Assembly: GCA_013041785.1 (NCBI GenBank)
Contig: JABDRK010000306.1
Span: 1-6,373 of the forward strand
Length of the DNA stretch: 6,373 bases
DNA from: Eudoraea sp.
GTDB taxonomy: Bacteria > Bacteroidota > Bacteroidia > Flavobacteriales > Flavobacteriaceae
Direction: 5' to 3'
Position 1 is the stretch's first letter; each line of letters begins with the position of its first letter. This document shows positions 5,616 through 6,373 of the stretch, piece by piece. The notes below the pieces were generated by a model. It saw only the letters and a list, made by a program, of their open reading frames with translations. It ran no database searches and was not told the origin of the DNA. The position numbers and the translations under genes were made by a program.

Positions 5616-6373
5616 TTAATCGCCCGCCACGAACATCTTTTCCAATTGCTGTACTTTTGGGTCACGCTCCGGTGACAGGGTAAAGGCTACCCGTACCATA
5701 CCATTCTTAGTGTATATTTTATAGTCGCCCCTGAGTTGATTATACGGTGTTAGGTCAGAAATACTGTCAATAGCCCCTGCCTGTTCCCAGATAGCAACCC
5801 AGGCTTCCATCCTGTGATCCCTGGATTTATCCAAATAGAAATTCTCCGCCAGAATTTTGTCGCCCAGATCCGTATCCCATTCCTGGATTAGTTCGGTTAC
5901 CTGGGCTTGTCGTTCTTTCAGGATATCGGAAACAGGCAATCCTCTGGGTTTCAGTTCCCCTTTCTCAAAGAGCAGTTTCGCTATTTTATCATAGGGCCAG
6001 GGGGAAGTATAGGTAAGGTTTCCAAAGGCCATCAGGCCAATGCCGTACTCCGGAAAGAAAACATAATTGCTGCCAAAACCGGGTAGGGCACCACCATGAG
6101 AAACCCGGACGGTTCCATTGCAATCCTTGCGGATTCCCAATCCAAATCCGTATCCATTAATAATGGCACAGGGATCCCCGTTGTAATCCTCAGCATTTGT
6201 AAATAGCCTGCTGAACTGAGGGGTGTGCATTTGCCTCAGGGAACTTCGTTTTACCGGACCTGTATCGGCACCGGACCTTGGAGGCCAGGCCAACAAGTGG
6301 AAGCTCACATATTTGCTAAAATCTTCGATAGTTGTGATCAATCCCCCCATAGCACCGTATGAACCATCGTGAA
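5616..6373 (-). CDS. Serine hydrolase of the beta-lactamase/PBP (class C, S12-like) family, C-terminal part (truncated by window edge)
   Basis: The frame runs from beyond base 6373 to the TAA at 5616, giving the last 251 residues. DGSYGAMGGLITTIEDFSKY at the left end of the fragment is the typical segment after the catalytic region in the class C beta-lactamase superfamily. VSHGGALPGFGSNYVFFPEYGIGLMAFGN (from about fragment residue 90) holds the HGG that replaces the KTG triad. The SxxK nucleophile and YxN motif lie upstream outside the window, so activity cannot be judged. About 110 residues follow the barrel-like domain, including a helical stretch (LKERQAQVTELIQEWD) and a strand-rich end; this extra C-terminal domain is common in Bacteroidota members. 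These proteins are usually exported esterases or peptidases rather than true beta-lactamases, which is inference here. An internal ATG at 6350 is not the start. It is convergent with proline dehydrogenase across 8 bp. Confidence 0.88.
   Translation of the reverse strand, partial: HDGSYGAMGGLITTIEDFSKYVSFHLLAWPPRSGADTGPVKRSSLRQMHTPQFSRLFTNAEDYNGDPCAIINGYGFGLGIRKDCNGTVRVSHGGALPGFGSNYVFFPEYGIGLMAFGNLTYTSPWPYDKIAKLLFEKGELKPRGLPVSDILKERQAQVTELIQEWDTDLGDKILAENFYLDKSRDHRMEAWVAIWEQAGAIDSISDLTPYNQLRGDYKIYTKNGMVRVAFTLSPERDPKVQQLEKMFVAGD

Noticed and set aside
5616..6373. Serine hydrolase as an antibiotic-resistance beta-lactamase
   Set aside because: The motif seen is HGG with a long extra C-terminal domain, which is the pattern of general esterase/peptidase members; the SxxK part is outside the window, so resistance cannot be claimed.
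1..6373. Defence island, phage remnant or biosynthetic cluster
   Set aside because: All genes are housekeeping-type or single regulators and hydrolases; no nuclease, helicase, toxin, integrase, transposase, repeat array or carrier-protein enzyme was found on either strand.

Overview
The window looks like an ordinary chromosomal stretch from a member of the Bacteroidota, most likely the family Flavobacteriaceae. Three things point there. The Lrp/AsnC, DinB, proline dehydrogenase and small XRE proteins all have the sequence style I recognise from that family. Start codons generally lack strong Shine-Dalgarno sequences. Intergenic regions carry TAnnTTTG-like -7 boxes at a steady distance (about 25-31 bp) from the preferred ATG codons. 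No mobile element, integrase, tRNA, rRNA, CRISPR array or phage gene was seen, and base composition is even across the coding regions with AT-rich gaps between them.

Layout, left to right. (1) Bases 1-308, minus strand: the N-terminal part of an XRE-type helix-turn-helix regulator that runs off the left edge. (2) Bases 309-580: an AT-rich divergent promoter region with two copies of a palindrome-centred 13-mer, TGTATACAAATGT, 44 bp apart. (3) Bases 581-1690, plus: a cytoplasmic-looking M14 zinc carboxypeptidase. (4) Bases 1796-2278 and 2307-2822, plus: an Lrp/AsnC regulator followed 28 bp later by a DinB-fold putative metal-dependent protein, probably one transcript. (5) Bases 2831-3139, minus: a small conserved hypothetical with a very acidic tail, convergent with dinB across 8 bp. 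(6) Bases 3140-3260: a gap with a strong 10-bp inverted repeat. (7) Bases 3261-4322, minus: aroB, 3-dehydroquinate synthase. (8) Bases 4323-4431: a divergent promoter region. (9) Bases 4432-5607, plus: a monofunctional proline dehydrogenase. (10) Bases 5616-6373, minus: the C-terminal part of a serine hydrolase of the beta-lactamase/PBP (class C) superfamily, running off the right edge and also convergent across 8 bp.

The genes do not form one recognisable system. They are housekeeping functions (shikimate pathway step 2, proline oxidation), two regulators and two hydrolases. I found no convincing evidence for a new multi-gene system. The observations most worth checking are regulatory: the paired 44-bp-spaced palindromes between the XRE regulator and the peptidase, the inverted repeat in front of the acidic hypothetical gene, and the promoter positions that decide three start codons.
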